Assembly: GCF_031626495.1 (NCBI RefSeq)
Contig: NZ_JAMQOJ010000002.1
Location: 558,001 to 622,000, forward strand
DNA length: 64,000 nt
Direction: 5' to 3'
Source: Natrinema sp031626495
GTDB lineage: Archaea > Halobacteriota > Halobacteria > Halobacteriales > Natrialbaceae
In this document: one piece after another, positions 35,185-43,319 of the stretch
Position numbering within the stretch: position 1 is the stretch's first letter
Layout: each line of letters begins with the position of its first letter
Notes under the pieces: generated by a model
Seen by the model: the letters and a program-made list of their open reading frames with translations, nothing else
What the model was told of the DNA's origin: nothing
Database searches by the model: none
Translations under genes and position numbers: made by a program

Positions 35185-36722
35185 CAGTTGAACACCTCCG
35201 TGACGAACGGCTCGAGCAAGTCGGCGAACGTTCCACCCGCAAAGCCGAGGGCGACGGCGCCGACCGCAGCGATCACGACGATCGCGACCATGCCAACCGA
35301 GACGACATCAGCCGACCCCTCGCCGCGGATCGCGGCGGCGTCGGTCGTTCCACCGTCGGTCGCGGCGGCCCCCGGACGGGGCGTCTCGACCATCGGCGGC
35401 GTGAAGTACATCTTCTCGAGCAGGCGAGCGGCGTAGGCGAGGGTGAGCATAGTACTGAGGAAGATCACGGCGGCGACGGGCCACAGCTCCGACTGGACGG
35501 CACCCAGCGCGATGTACCACTTGCCGACGAAGCCGACGCCCGGCGGGACGCCGACCAGCGCCAGCAGGAGGACGGCCATCGAACCGGCGACGACCGGCCG
35601 CTCCGTCGCGAGGCCGGCGTACTCGTCGACGGTCCGCGCGTCGTAGCTGGTCGCGACGAGCGCGGCCGACAGGAAGAGGCCGGCTTTCAGCAGGCCGTGG
35701 CCGACGAGGTGGATCGCGGCGCCGACGAACGCCGTCTCGGAGCCACCGGCGATGACGACGCCGTAGGCGGCGATGACGAGGCCGAACTGCGAGACCGACG
35801 AGTAGGCGAGCATCCGTTTGACCCGGGTCTGGATCACGGCGAGGACGGTGCCCGCGAGGACGCTCACGCAGCCGACGACGAGGACGATCGCGGCGGCGTT
35901 CTGGGTCCCGGCCAGGTAGTCGACGCCGAAGACGGTCACGATCAGCCGGCCGAAGGCGTACGCGGAGGCCGTCGAGACGAGCGCGGCGATCAGCGGCGTC
36001 ACGCCGTCGGGTGTCTGCTGATAGGCGCTGGGCTGCCAGGTATGCAGCGGCCACTGGGCGACCTTGACGGCGAAACCGACTACGATGAATCCGAACCCGG
36101 TTCGGATCAGCAGCGGCCGTTCCGCACCCGGGATCTGCGTCGCGAGCTCGAGCATGTTGAGCGTCCCCGTGGCCATGAGAAGGAAGGCCACGCCGATCAG
36201 GTACATCGAGGCGGCGACGGTCCCCAGGATCAGGTACTGCAGGGCGGCGACCGCCGATTCGGGGCCGTCGCCGCTGGCGACCAGCGCGTAGGTCGCGATG
36301 CTCGTGATCTCGAGGAAGACGAAGAGGTTGAACACGTCGCCGGTCATCGTGATCCCGAGCAATCCGCCGGTCAGCAGCAGGTAGGCGGTGTAGAACGTGT
36401 TCCCGCGCGGACCGCCGCGACGCGTGTAGGCGAGGACGCCGACGGCGACGGCCGTCACGAGCAGAGCGATCAGGGCCGAGAACTCGTCGGCGACGAGCTG
36501 GATGCCGTACCGTCGCGAGTAGCCGCCCAGTTTGTGGGTCACTTGCCCGTCGGTGTAGACGACGCTCGCGAGGGCGACCGCGGCCGCGAACAGTCCGGTC
36601 GTCGTGATCGCGGCGACTCCCCAGCCCGTCCGGTCGTAGCGCAGTCCCAGCGCGATCGGTAGCGTGGCCGCCAGCAGCGGGACGACGATCAGCAGCGGGG
36701 GGATCAGCTCGACGCTACTCAT
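35184..36722 (-). CDS. mrpD: Mrp-type antiporter subunit D
   Basis: A 512-residue membrane protein of about 14 helices. F-V-F-L-E-I-T-S carries the TM5 Glu and F-A-V-K-V-A-Q-W-P-L-H-T-W the TM7 Lys and His, as in MrpD and Complex I antiporter-like subunits. I start at ATG 36722, which overlaps mrpC by 8 nt; an in-frame GTG two codons earlier is possible. It follows mrpC as in standard mrp operons. Confidence 0.88.
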   Translation of the reverse strand: MSSVELIPPLLIVVPLLAATLPIALGLRYDRTGWGVAAITTTGLFAAAVALASVVYTDGQVTHKLGGYSRRYGIQLVADEFSALIALLVTAVAVGVLAYTRRGGPRGNTFYTAYLLLTGGLLGITMTGDVFNLFVFLEITSIATYALVASGDGPESAVAALQYLILGTVAASMYLIGVAFLLMATGTLNMLELATQIPGAERPLLIRTGFGFIVVGFAVKVAQWPLHTWQPSAYQQTPDGVTPLIAALVSTASAYAFGRLIVTVFGVDYLAGTQNAAAIVLVVGCVSVLAGTVLAVIQTRVKRMLAYSSVSQFGLVIAAYGVVIAGGSETAFVGAAIHLVGHGLLKAGLFLSAALVATSYDARTVDEYAGLATERPVVAGSMAVLLLALVGVPPGVGFVGKWYIALGAVQSELWPVAAVIFLSTMLTLAYAARLLEKMYFTPPMVETPRPGAAATDGGTTDAAAIRGEGSADVVSVGMVAIVVIAAVGAVALGFAGGTFADLLEPFVTEVFN

Positions 36723-37092
36723 CGGCACGCACCTCCCGAAGCGTGTCCTCGCGGAGGGTACCGTACTCCGCGTAAATGCGAATGATCAGCGCCAGCCCGA
36801 CCGCCGTCAGCGCGATGCCGACGACGATGGCGGTGAGGACGATGACGTGCGGCAGCGGGCTCGCGACGAGGAGTTCACCGGGGTTCTTCTCGGCGGGGAC
36901 GACCGGTGCAGACGCGCCCTCGACGTCGATGTAGGCCATCGCGACGAACAACAGGAAGATGGCCGTCTGGAAGAGGTTGACGCCGATCAGCTTCTTCACG
37001 AGGTTCTCGCTGGCGATCACCATGTAGATCCCGATGCCAAGCACCGCGAACACCAGTGCGTAGAGGTAGTAGTTCGAGAGGAACTCAATCAT
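36715..37092 (-). CDS. mrpC: Mrp antiporter subunit C (NuoK-like)
   Basis: A 125-residue protein with three hydrophobic helices. It has the NuoK-family glutamate context (L-I-G-V-N-L-F-Q-T-A, and P-L-P-H-V-I-V-L-T-A-I-V-V-G). It overlaps mrpB by 8 nt and the next D subunit by 8 nt, so it is tightly coupled. It forms part of the membrane complex that exchanges Na+ for H+. Confidence 0.9.
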   Translation of the reverse strand: MIEFLSNYYLYALVFAVLGIGIYMVIASENLVKKLIGVNLFQTAIFLLFVAMAYIDVEGASAPVVPAEKNPGELLVASPLPHVIVLTAIVVGIALTAVGLALIIRIYAEYGTLREDTLREVRADE

Positions 37093-37612
37093 CGTCGCTC
37101 ACCTCCCGGTCGGCCGGCTCGCGGCCCTCGTTGGCCCGCCGCGTGCCCCCGGTCCCGCTGGGCCGGTCGGGGGTAAACCCGGCGGCCATCGCGAAGAAGA
37201 GAGTTATCATGGTCCCCGAGACGATCAGCGAGATGCCGAGGATCTCGATGGCCTCGAGTCCCCACTTCGGCTTGACGTGAAAGACATCTTTGAGCACGGT
37301 GAACTCGAGGAAGTTCCCGCCGAGTGCGATCATCGCGAGGCCGATCGCGCCGAAGGCGACGACGCCGCCGGTGACGAGGCCGACGAGCAGGGAGTTGCGC
37401 AGCCACTGACGGGTCGGCTCGATCCCGAAGGCGAAGGCGAGCATGAGGACCGTGACGCCGACGATGGTGCCGCCCTGGAACCCGCCGCCGGGCGCGTCAC
37501 CGCCGTGGAAGGTCATGAACAGCCCGTACGTGAGCGTAAATGGTGCGATGATCTTCACGGCGGTCATGATCACCTGGCTCTCGGTGTAGGTATCGTCGTA
37601 GTGGTCTGGCAT
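37085..37612 (-). CDS. mrpB: Mrp antiporter subunit B (MnhB domain)
   Basis: A 175-residue membrane protein. The central G-G-D-A-P-G-G-G-F-Q-G-G-T-I is the hallmark of MnhB. Four hydrophobic helices precede a polar C-tail. Its ATG directly follows the stop of the DUF4040/MbhE gene. Confidence 0.9.
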   Translation of the reverse strand: MPDHYDDTYTESQVIMTAVKIIAPFTLTYGLFMTFHGGDAPGGGFQGGTIVGVTVLMLAFAFGIEPTRQWLRNSLLVGLVTGGVVAFGAIGLAMIALGGNFLEFTVLKDVFHVKPKWGLEAIEILGISLIVSGTMITLFFAMAAGFTPDRPSGTGGTRRANEGREPADREVSDDD

Positions 37613-38152
37613 TCAGGCGAACACCTCGCGTTTCAGGACGAGCAGCGTCGAGACACCGGCGGCGAAGACGACGACCGCCTCGCCGAAGGTGTCGAAGCCA
37701 CGATAGGCGGCCAACACGGCCGTCACGGCGTTCTGGACGCCGGTCTGTTTGTACGTCTTTTGGATGTAGTGCTGGGTCACGTCGGGGTCCGACCAGACCG
37801 GCGTGTCCGTGAGACCGACCGCGTACATCTCCGGCAAGACGACGGTACAGAGCAGGAGGACGAACGCGCCGACGGCGACGGCTCCCGGAACGTGGATCCG
37901 CTCTCTGATGTCGTCGGTCGAGGGCCGCGTCGTCCGTGCGATCGTCAGCAGCAACAGGAGCGTCGTGACGCCGGCCCCGATCGCCGCCTCAGTCATCGCC
38001 ACGTCGGGTGCCAGCAGGAACGTGTAGAGGATCGCCATGCCGAGGCTGTAGGCCCCGAAGACGATGATCGCCGACAGCACGTCGCGGAACAGCGCGGTCG
38101 CGACCGCCGTCGCGATGACGAAAAACGCGAGCGCGTACGCGAAGGCGCTCAC
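37613..38152 (-). CDS. Mrp operon DUF4040 (MbhD) plus MbhE-like protein, equal to the C-terminal end of MrpA
   Basis: A 179-residue membrane protein. Residues 1-75 match the MbhD/DUF4040 pattern (L-L-A-P-D-V-A-M-T-E-A-A-I-G-A-G), and the last 60 residues match MbhE (N-A-V-T-A-V-L-A-A-Y-R-G-F-D-T-F-G-E). In bacteria both are the tail of MrpA; here the tail is a separate gene, so MrpA is split. Start is GTG 38152, overlapping the mrpG stop as GTGA. Confidence 0.85.
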   Translation of the reverse strand: MSAFAYALAFFVIATAVATALFRDVLSAIIVFGAYSLGMAILYTFLLAPDVAMTEAAIGAGVTTLLLLLTIARTTRPSTDDIRERIHVPGAVAVGAFVLLLCTVVLPEMYAVGLTDTPVWSDPDVTQHYIQKTYKQTGVQNAVTAVLAAYRGFDTFGEAVVVFAAGVSTLLVLKREVFA

Positions 38153-38541
38153 TGGGGCTCACCTCCCGCGTCGCGTTCCCGCGGCTCCGCGTCGGCGTCG
38201 ACCGGTTCCGCGTCGCCAGTCGAGCCGCTTCCGTCGTCGGCGAGCAGCGGCTCGACGCCCGTTTCGGCCGCCGACCGTGCGATCGCGTGGGCGGCCGTCG
38301 GGTTCGTGACGAAGACGAAAAACAGCAGCAAGACGGTGTACGCCGTCGCGTGCTGCCACCCCAGCGCCAGCGCGACGCCGGCGAGGGTAAACCCGGCCCC
38401 GAGGGTGTCGGCCTGCGAGGCGGTGTGTGCACGTGCGTAGACGTCGGGGAGCCGGATGACGCCGACCGCCGCGATGAACGTGAAGAAGACGCCGAGCGCG
38501 ACGAGGGCGACGGCCGACCAGACGCGAAGGGCTTCGATCAC
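38149..38541 (-). CDS. mrpG: Mrp antiporter subunit G
   Basis: A 130-residue membrane protein with three helices. G-V-I-R-L-P-D-V-Y-A-R-A-H is the MnhG signature. The start is GTG 38541, which overlaps the mrpF stop by four bases (GTGA); the frame is open further upstream but inside mrpF. The C-terminal 45 residues are acidic and specific to haloarchaea. Confidence 0.88.
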   Translation of the reverse strand: MIEALRVWSAVALVALGVFFTFIAAVGVIRLPDVYARAHTASQADTLGAGFTLAGVALALGWQHATAYTVLLLFFVFVTNPTAAHAIARSAAETGVEPLLADDGSGSTGDAEPVDADAEPRERDAGGEPQ

Positions 38542-38816
38542 AGCACGCCACCTCGTTCGACCGTGAACTTCGAGATCGCGATCGACATCAGGAAGTTCAG
38601 GAGGGCGTAGATCAGGGCGATATCGAGGAACCACGGTTCGTCGAGCGCCACGGTCAGCAGCGCGAGGACGACGACGGTATTCGTCCCGAGGACGTTCACT
38701 GCCAGCAGCCGATCCTGGGTCGTCGGACCGACGACGGCACGATACAGCAGCACGATCGCAAGGACGACGAACGCCGCGGCCGCGGCGAGAAAGACGTCCT
38801 CGAGCGGCGGCGTCAC
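38538..38816 (-). CDS. mrpF: Mrp antiporter subunit F
   Basis: A 92-residue protein with three helices. Y-R-A-V-V-G-P-T-T-Q-D-R-L-L-A-V-N matches MnhF (G-P-x-x-x-D-R). Start GTG 38816 overlaps the mrpE stop as GTGA. Confidence 0.88.
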   Translation of the reverse strand: MTPPLEDVFLAAAAAFVVLAIVLLYRAVVGPTTQDRLLAVNVLGTNTVVVLALLTVALDEPWFLDIALIYALLNFLMSIAISKFTVERGGVL

Positions 38817-39847
38817 AGCTCGTCACCCCCGACAACTTCGGCCTCGTCGCGCTCCTCGGGCGAGGGGATCGCCGCCGATTCCCGACCGTAGAAGACGAAG
38901 CGAATGCCCCGCTCCAGGCCGCCGTCGAACAGGTCTTCCTGCGCGGCCGGGATCAGCGTGTGGACCAGCAACTCCTGATTGGTGGCCCGGACCGTCAGCG
39001 TCCCCGGGGTGAGCGTGATGCTGTTCGCCAGTGCGGTCAGCGGCAGACCGCTGCGAACGCGAGCGTTGACCCGCGTCAGCGTCGGCTCGATCGGCATCGA
39101 CGGCCGCAACACCGCGGCCGAGACCGCGATGTTGGCTTTGAGGATCTCCCAGAGCAGATACGGGATATAGAGAGCGAACCGCACGGTCCGGATCGGCGAC
39201 TGGACTCGGTCCAGCGGGGCCGAGAACGTCACCTGCGCGAGCGAGACCGCGACGATGGCGGCGACCGCCGCGCCGGTGACGAGGTCGAACCAGTAGGTCG
39301 GATCACCCAGGACGAGATAGAACCCGTAGGAGATCCAGAACGTGGCGAACAACCGGTCGAAATCCTCGGTTCCGCCGACGATCCGGCCGCGTCGAGCCGA
39401 TCGCTCGACCGGCGCTTCGTCGTAAGCCAGCCCGATGCGCTCGAGTTCGCGCTCGAGGGGCTGGAGCAGTTGAGGGGAGACGCCGGGCTGGTACTCGGGG
39501 TCGATGATCACGCGATCGATCCCGTGTTCGTCCGCGTAGGCGTCGAAGGTCTCGGCGTAGTCCCGCGGACCGAAGAGGTACTCGTCGGCCCCGATCGTCG
39601 CCGTCTCGATCGCCACGTCCGCGTCGCCGGCGTCTTCCTCGGCCCAGTTTCGCGCCCGCGAGAGCAACTCGGCTGCGTCCTCGCGGTAGCGCGCGCTCTC
39701 CGGGACGTCGGCGTCGTAGGGGAGCGCGACGACGAGATGGCACTCGAGGGAGTCGGCAGCCTCGAGGCCCGACCGGACGGCGTAGCCGACCGTCTGCCGA
39801 ACGGTCACCGTGTCCGTCAGCGGGACGAGCAGGCGTTCAACCGCCAC
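38813..39847 (-). CDS. mrpE: Mrp antiporter subunit E fused to an N-terminal Usp-like domain
   Basis: A 344-residue protein, about twice the size of bacterial MrpE. Residues 1-150 look like a universal-stress-type Rossmann domain (E-R-L-L-V-P-L-T-D-T-V-T-V-R-Q-T-V-G-Y-A start, V-I-I-D-P-E-Y at the end). Residues about 165-320 are MnhE, with P-Y-L-L-W-E-I-L-K-A-N and A-N-S-I-T-L-T-P-G-T-L-T-V. I place the start at GTG 39847, which begins the Usp strand; an upstream TTG is possible but adds a non-homologous tail. First gene of the operon. Confidence 0.85.
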   Translation of the reverse strand: MAVERLLVPLTDTVTVRQTVGYAVRSGLEAADSLECHLVVALPYDADVPESARYREDAAELLSRARNWAEEDAGDADVAIETATIGADEYLFGPRDYAETFDAYADEHGIDRVIIDPEYQPGVSPQLLQPLERELERIGLAYDEAPVERSARRGRIVGGTEDFDRLFATFWISYGFYLVLGDPTYWFDLVTGAAVAAIVAVSLAQVTFSAPLDRVQSPIRTVRFALYIPYLLWEILKANIAVSAAVLRPSMPIEPTLTRVNARVRSGLPLTALANSITLTPGTLTVRATNQELLVHTLIPAAQEDLFDGGLERGIRFVFYGRESAAIPSPEERDEAEVVGGDEL

Positions 39848-40048
39848 GGCGTCTCCCTCCGGGTGACCGTCGTTGGATATGCATGACTCCGTTGGTCGAG
39901 TCAAGCGTTAGCCGTAGGAAAACGATTTCGTTATCCGCCAGCAGTCGCCGGTTCCGACGTATTCGTCCGGGATATTCGTGACATTCCAGCCTCGTATCTC
40001 TCTCGCGGTCGACGCCAGTCGAGTTCGCCGCCGCTGCCGACCGATCGG

Positions 40049-40061
40049 TAGTTTTACAATC
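40049..40061 (+). promoter_or_regulatory. TATA box for the cbt operon
   Basis: TAGTTTTACAATC lies about 35 nt before the cbtB ATG at 40090, giving a leader of about 5-10 nt. No cobalamin riboswitch-like fold was evident in this short leader. Confidence 0.45.
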
Positions 40062-40089
40062 GGAGTTTCAGTAGAGAAAGCTGACTTGC

Positions 40090-40275
40090 ATGACCACGAC
40101 TGAGACCGTTCACGATCGAATCGGGACAGCGCGCGACGAACTCACGACCGGCCAACTGCTGGCCGTTTTCGCGTTCGCCGCGGCGCTGTCGTTCACGCTG
40201 TTGTTCCTGCAGGAACCGCTGGCCCACGACTCTATGCACAACTTCCGGCACGCGGCCGGCGTCATCTGTCACTGA
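40090..40275 (+). CDS. cbtB: Cobalt transporter subunit CbtB
   Basis: A 61-residue single-pass membrane protein ending H-D-S-M-H-N-F-R-H-A-A-G-V-I-C-H, the His-rich metal-binding tail of CbtB. It overlaps cbtA by one base (TGATG at 40273-40277). With CbtA it is thought to import cobalt for cobalamin synthesis, a family-level inference. Confidence 0.88.
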   Translation: MTTTETVHDRIGTARDELTTGQLLAVFAFAAALSFTLLFLQEPLAHDSMHNFRHAAGVICH

Positions 40276-41024
40276 TGCTCGTCGACTACCTCGAGCGGGG
40301 CGTCCTCGCCGGCTCGGTCGCGGGGCTCGCCTACGGAGCCTACGTGGCCTTCGTCGCGAACCCGTTGATCGGTTACATGGAGGGCGTCGCCGAGAGCGAC
40401 TCGGGAGGACACCACGCCGGCGAACACGCCCACGCCGCTGGCGGCCACGTCGTCAACGAGGCGACGACCGCCGCGGTCAGCGTCGGCGGCGGTGTGCTCT
40501 GGGGCATCCTGCTCGGCGGGATCTTCGCGCTGGCCTTCTACTTCCTCGAGCCGGCCCTGCCCGGCCGCGGGAACGCGAAGGCCTACGTACTGGCCGCCGC
40601 AGGCTTCTTCACCGTCTCGGTCGCCCCGTGGCTCGTCCTGCCACCGACGACGCCGGGGGCCGAACAGGCGTACACACCGACGCTCCGCATCGCGATCTAC
40701 GTCGGGATGATGGCAGTCGGCGCGGTCGTCGCCGCGGCGTCGATCCGCGGATACGATCGCGTCGCGCCCCGGAGTCGCCCGCTCGGGGTGGTCACGGCCA
40801 CGATCCCGATCGTCGCGCTCGCGGCCGTCGCCGCGCTCGCAGCGCCGACGATCGTTTCGGTCGGGGCGATGCCGGCCGAGCTCGCGGCCGCCTTCCGCGG
40901 GCTGACGGTACTGAGTCAGGCCGCCCTCTGGGCGCTCGTCGCCGGCTGTTTCGGCTGGCTACAGCGGCGAGTCGGCGTGCAGTCGACCGCCGAGCGGCAC
41001 GACGAACTGCTGACCAGTCCATGA
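40275..41024 (+). CDS. cbtA: Cobalt transporter subunit CbtA
   Basis: A 249-residue membrane protein with six or seven helices. The loop after helix 1-2 has a His-rich motif (G-G-H-H-A-G-E-H-A-H-A-A-G-G-H, about residues 43-58) expected to bind Co2+. It lies between cbtB and a 2Fe-2S protein in an overlapping operon. Confidence 0.88.
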   Translation: MLVDYLERGVLAGSVAGLAYGAYVAFVANPLIGYMEGVAESDSGGHHAGEHAHAAGGHVVNEATTAAVSVGGGVLWGILLGGIFALAFYFLEPALPGRGNAKAYVLAAAGFFTVSVAPWLVLPPTTPGAEQAYTPTLRIAIYVGMMAVGAVVAAASIRGYDRVAPRSRPLGVVTATIPIVALAAVAALAAPTIVSVGAMPAELAAAFRGLTVLSQAALWALVAGCFGWLQRRVGVQSTAERHDELLTSP

Positions 41025-41353
41025 GAGAGCGGACAGAACAGCACCGTGAACGCCTCGCGGCCCACGTCTTCGTCTGCACGAACGACCGCGATTCCGAGCA
41101 CGCGAGTTGCGGTGCGGCCGGTGCCGAGGAGACGGTCGCGGCGGTCAAAGACTGGCTGCGCGACCGGAACGCGTTCTGGACGGCGGTTTCCGTCAGCACG
41201 ACCTCGTGTCTGGGGCTATGTAGCGAGGACGGCACCGCGATTACGATCCAGCCGCGGAACACCTGGTATTCGGACGTCACGCCGGCCGACGTTCCCGACC
41301 TCCTCGCCTCGGAGTTCGGCCCGGATGCAGCGCAGGTCCGCGACGGCGACTGA
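41021..41353 (+). CDS. Thioredoxin-like 2Fe-2S ferredoxin
   Basis: A 110-residue protein. Four cysteines are visible as V-F-V-C, A-S-C-G, T-S-C-L-G-L-C, the layout of thioredoxin-like 2Fe-2S ferredoxins (NuoE-like, as found beside cobalamin genes). Its ATG overlaps the cbtA stop as ATGA. It may supply electrons for cobalt reduction in corrin adenosylation or insertion, but this is inferred from its position. Confidence 0.8.
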   Translation: MRERTEQHRERLAAHVFVCTNDRDSEHASCGAAGAEETVAAVKDWLRDRNAFWTAVSVSTTSCLGLCSEDGTAITIQPRNTWYSDVTPADVPDLLASEFGPDAAQVRDGD

Positions 41354-41408
41354 ACCGGCCGGCGCACAACCGTTTTGACGCTGGTCTCCGATATCACGCG
41401 TAGTACCG

Positions 41409-43043
41409 ATGCTCACGTGGCCAGACGAGACGATGTACGAGGGGATCGCGGCAGTCGCGGCGACCGACCCGGACCGGCGGGCCGTCGTCTTCGAGGGAAC
41501 GACGTGGACCTACGACGAGCTTCTCGACGAAACGCGGACGCTCGCCCGCGGGCTCGCCGATCTCGGCGTCTCCGAGGGCGACGTCGTCGCGGTCTGGCTG
41601 GGCAACCGCCCCGAGTGGATCGTCTGCCAACTCGCCGCCTCCGCCCTCGGCGCGGCGATGGTCGCGGTCAACACCCGCTATCGGACCCACGAACTCGAGT
41701 ACATGCTCGCGGACTCCGGCGCGAGCGTCCTCGTCACCGAGGACGAGTTGCTCGATCGGGACTACCACGAGATGCTCGCGACGGCGGTTCCCGAGGTCGC
41801 GGAGCAGTCGCCGGACGAGTTCGACCCCGACTCGGTTCCCTCGCTCGAGGCGGTCGTGAGCCTCGAACCGTCGGCCGAACTGCCGGCGCTGCGGGCCTAC
41901 GACGACGTGTGCGAAGCGGGACGGGCGCGGGATCGGGACGAACTCGAGCCCGCGACAGACCCCGACTCCCCGGCGGCGATCTTCTACACTAGCGGCACGA
42001 CGAGCGATCCGAAGGGCTGCCTGCAGTCGAGCCGGTCGCTGCTGAACCACTCGGCCCACGTCGCCGACCACCTCGGCGTGACCGACGAAGACGTCGCCGT
42101 CGCGACGCTCCCCTTCTGCGGTATCTGGGGCTACAACACCCTCTTCAGCGTCCTCGCGACCGGCGCGACGCTCGTGACGCAGACGCACTTCGACCCTGGA
42201 GAAACGATTCGACTGGTCGACGAACACGACGCGACGTACCTCACGGGACTGGGCGTCATGTTCGAGCGACTGCTCGAGCACGAGACCTTCGATCCGTCGC
42301 GCGTCGGAACGATCGACAAGGGAGTCGTCGGTTTCATCAGCAAAGGGTTCGACGAGGACCTGTTCGAGCGCATCGAGTCGACGGTCGGCTTTCCGGTGGT
42401 CCAGCCCTACGGGCTCTCGGAGGCCAACAGCCAGATATTCGTCGGCGATCCGACCGATCCGGCAGCGCGGCGCAAACGCGTCGGCGGGCCGCCGATCCAC
42501 CCGGACATCGAGGCGAAGATCGTCGACCCCGAGAGCCGCGAGGAACTGCCGGCCGGCGAGGAGGGCGAACTCGCGATCCGAGGCTACCTGCTCGCCGACG
42601 GCTATCTCGGCAAACCCGATGCGACTGCGGCGGCCTTCGACGATTCGGGGTGGTTCTATACCGGCGATCTCGCCGAGATGGACGACGACGGCTACGTCTA
42701 CTACCGCTCGCGGCTCGACGACGCGCTCCGGGTCCGGGGCTTCCTCGTCGCACCGCGGGAGATCCAGTCGGCGGTCGAAGACCACCCCGACGTGCGCTCG
42801 TGCGAGGTCGTCGGCGCGCCCCATCCGCGCCACGGCGAAGTAGCGGTCGCGTTCGTCGTCCCCGCGAGCGACGGGCTGACCGCGGGGGATCTCGAGGACG
42901 CCCTCGATTCTCGCGTGGCCGACTACAAAGTCCCCGAAGCGTTCGAGTTCGTCGACGAGTTCCCGACGACCGAGGGACCGAACGGCGAGAAGGTCCAGAA
43001 AACGGTGCTGCGCGAGCGGGTCGCGGACCGGTTCGACGCGTGA
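41409..43043 (+). CDS. Acyl-CoA synthetase (AMP-forming)
   Basis: A 544-residue enzyme of the ANL superfamily. The P-loop F-Y-T-S-G-T-T-S-D-P-K-G, the Y-G-L-S-E-A motif and T-G-D-L-A-E-M-D-D-D-G-Y mark adenylation; the C-terminal P-N-G-E-K-V-Q-K-T-V-L-R carries the catalytic Lys. It activates a carboxylic acid to its CoA thioester. It leads a set of four CoA-related genes on the same strand, though 276 bases separate it from the next. Confidence 0.85.
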   Translation: MLTWPDETMYEGIAAVAATDPDRRAVVFEGTTWTYDELLDETRTLARGLADLGVSEGDVVAVWLGNRPEWIVCQLAASALGAAMVAVNTRYRTHELEYMLADSGASVLVTEDELLDRDYHEMLATAVPEVAEQSPDEFDPDSVPSLEAVVSLEPSAELPALRAYDDVCEAGRARDRDELEPATDPDSPAAIFYTSGTTSDPKGCLQSSRSLLNHSAHVADHLGVTDEDVAVATLPFCGIWGYNTLFSVLATGATLVTQTHFDPGETIRLVDEHDATYLTGLGVMFERLLEHETFDPSRVGTIDKGVVGFISKGFDEDLFERIESTVGFPVVQPYGLSEANSQIFVGDPTDPAARRKRVGGPPIHPDIEAKIVDPESREELPAGEEGELAIRGYLLADGYLGKPDATAAAFDDSGWFYTGDLAEMDDDGYVYYRSRLDDALRVRGFLVAPREIQSAVEDHPDVRSCEVVGAPHPRHGEVAVAFVVPASDGLTAGDLEDALDSRVADYKVPEAFEFVDEFPTTEGPNGEKVQKTVLRERVADRFDA

Positions 43044-43319
43044 GGGCCGAGGAACGTCGGAAAGAAACGCTGCTGACCAGGACCGTTCGATGAGCGGACT
43101 CGCCCTGCGTCAGCCGTTCTGACCGCAGCTCGTCGGCACCGAGACCGATACGTCACTGCCCCACCATAATTATTTATTATATTATATGTTCGGAAGACAG
43201 TTCATGTATAAATGAATTTCGGAGGGCGTCCGTATCGATTTCGGCGAGTTCGCCGACTGTTCCCGGTGGTCCACGTCATGACATAACGCTTTTCCCTCGA
43301 CCGGATAGAGGATCTGCTA
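43044..43319. other. AT-rich promoter region before the acyl-CoA dehydrogenase
   Basis: The gap holds a strong AT tract (AATTATTTATTATATTATATG, about 43168-43188), so the dehydrogenase group probably has its own promoter. No gene recognised. Confidence 0.45.

Noticed and set aside
39848..39904. Upstream TTG start for mrpE
   Set aside because: The added 19 residues (T-R-P-T-E-S-C) do not fit a Usp strand, and GTG 39847 begins the domain properly.
40062..40089. Cobalamin riboswitch before cbtB
   Set aside because: The predicted leader is under 15 nt, too short, and no B12-box-like sequence is seen.
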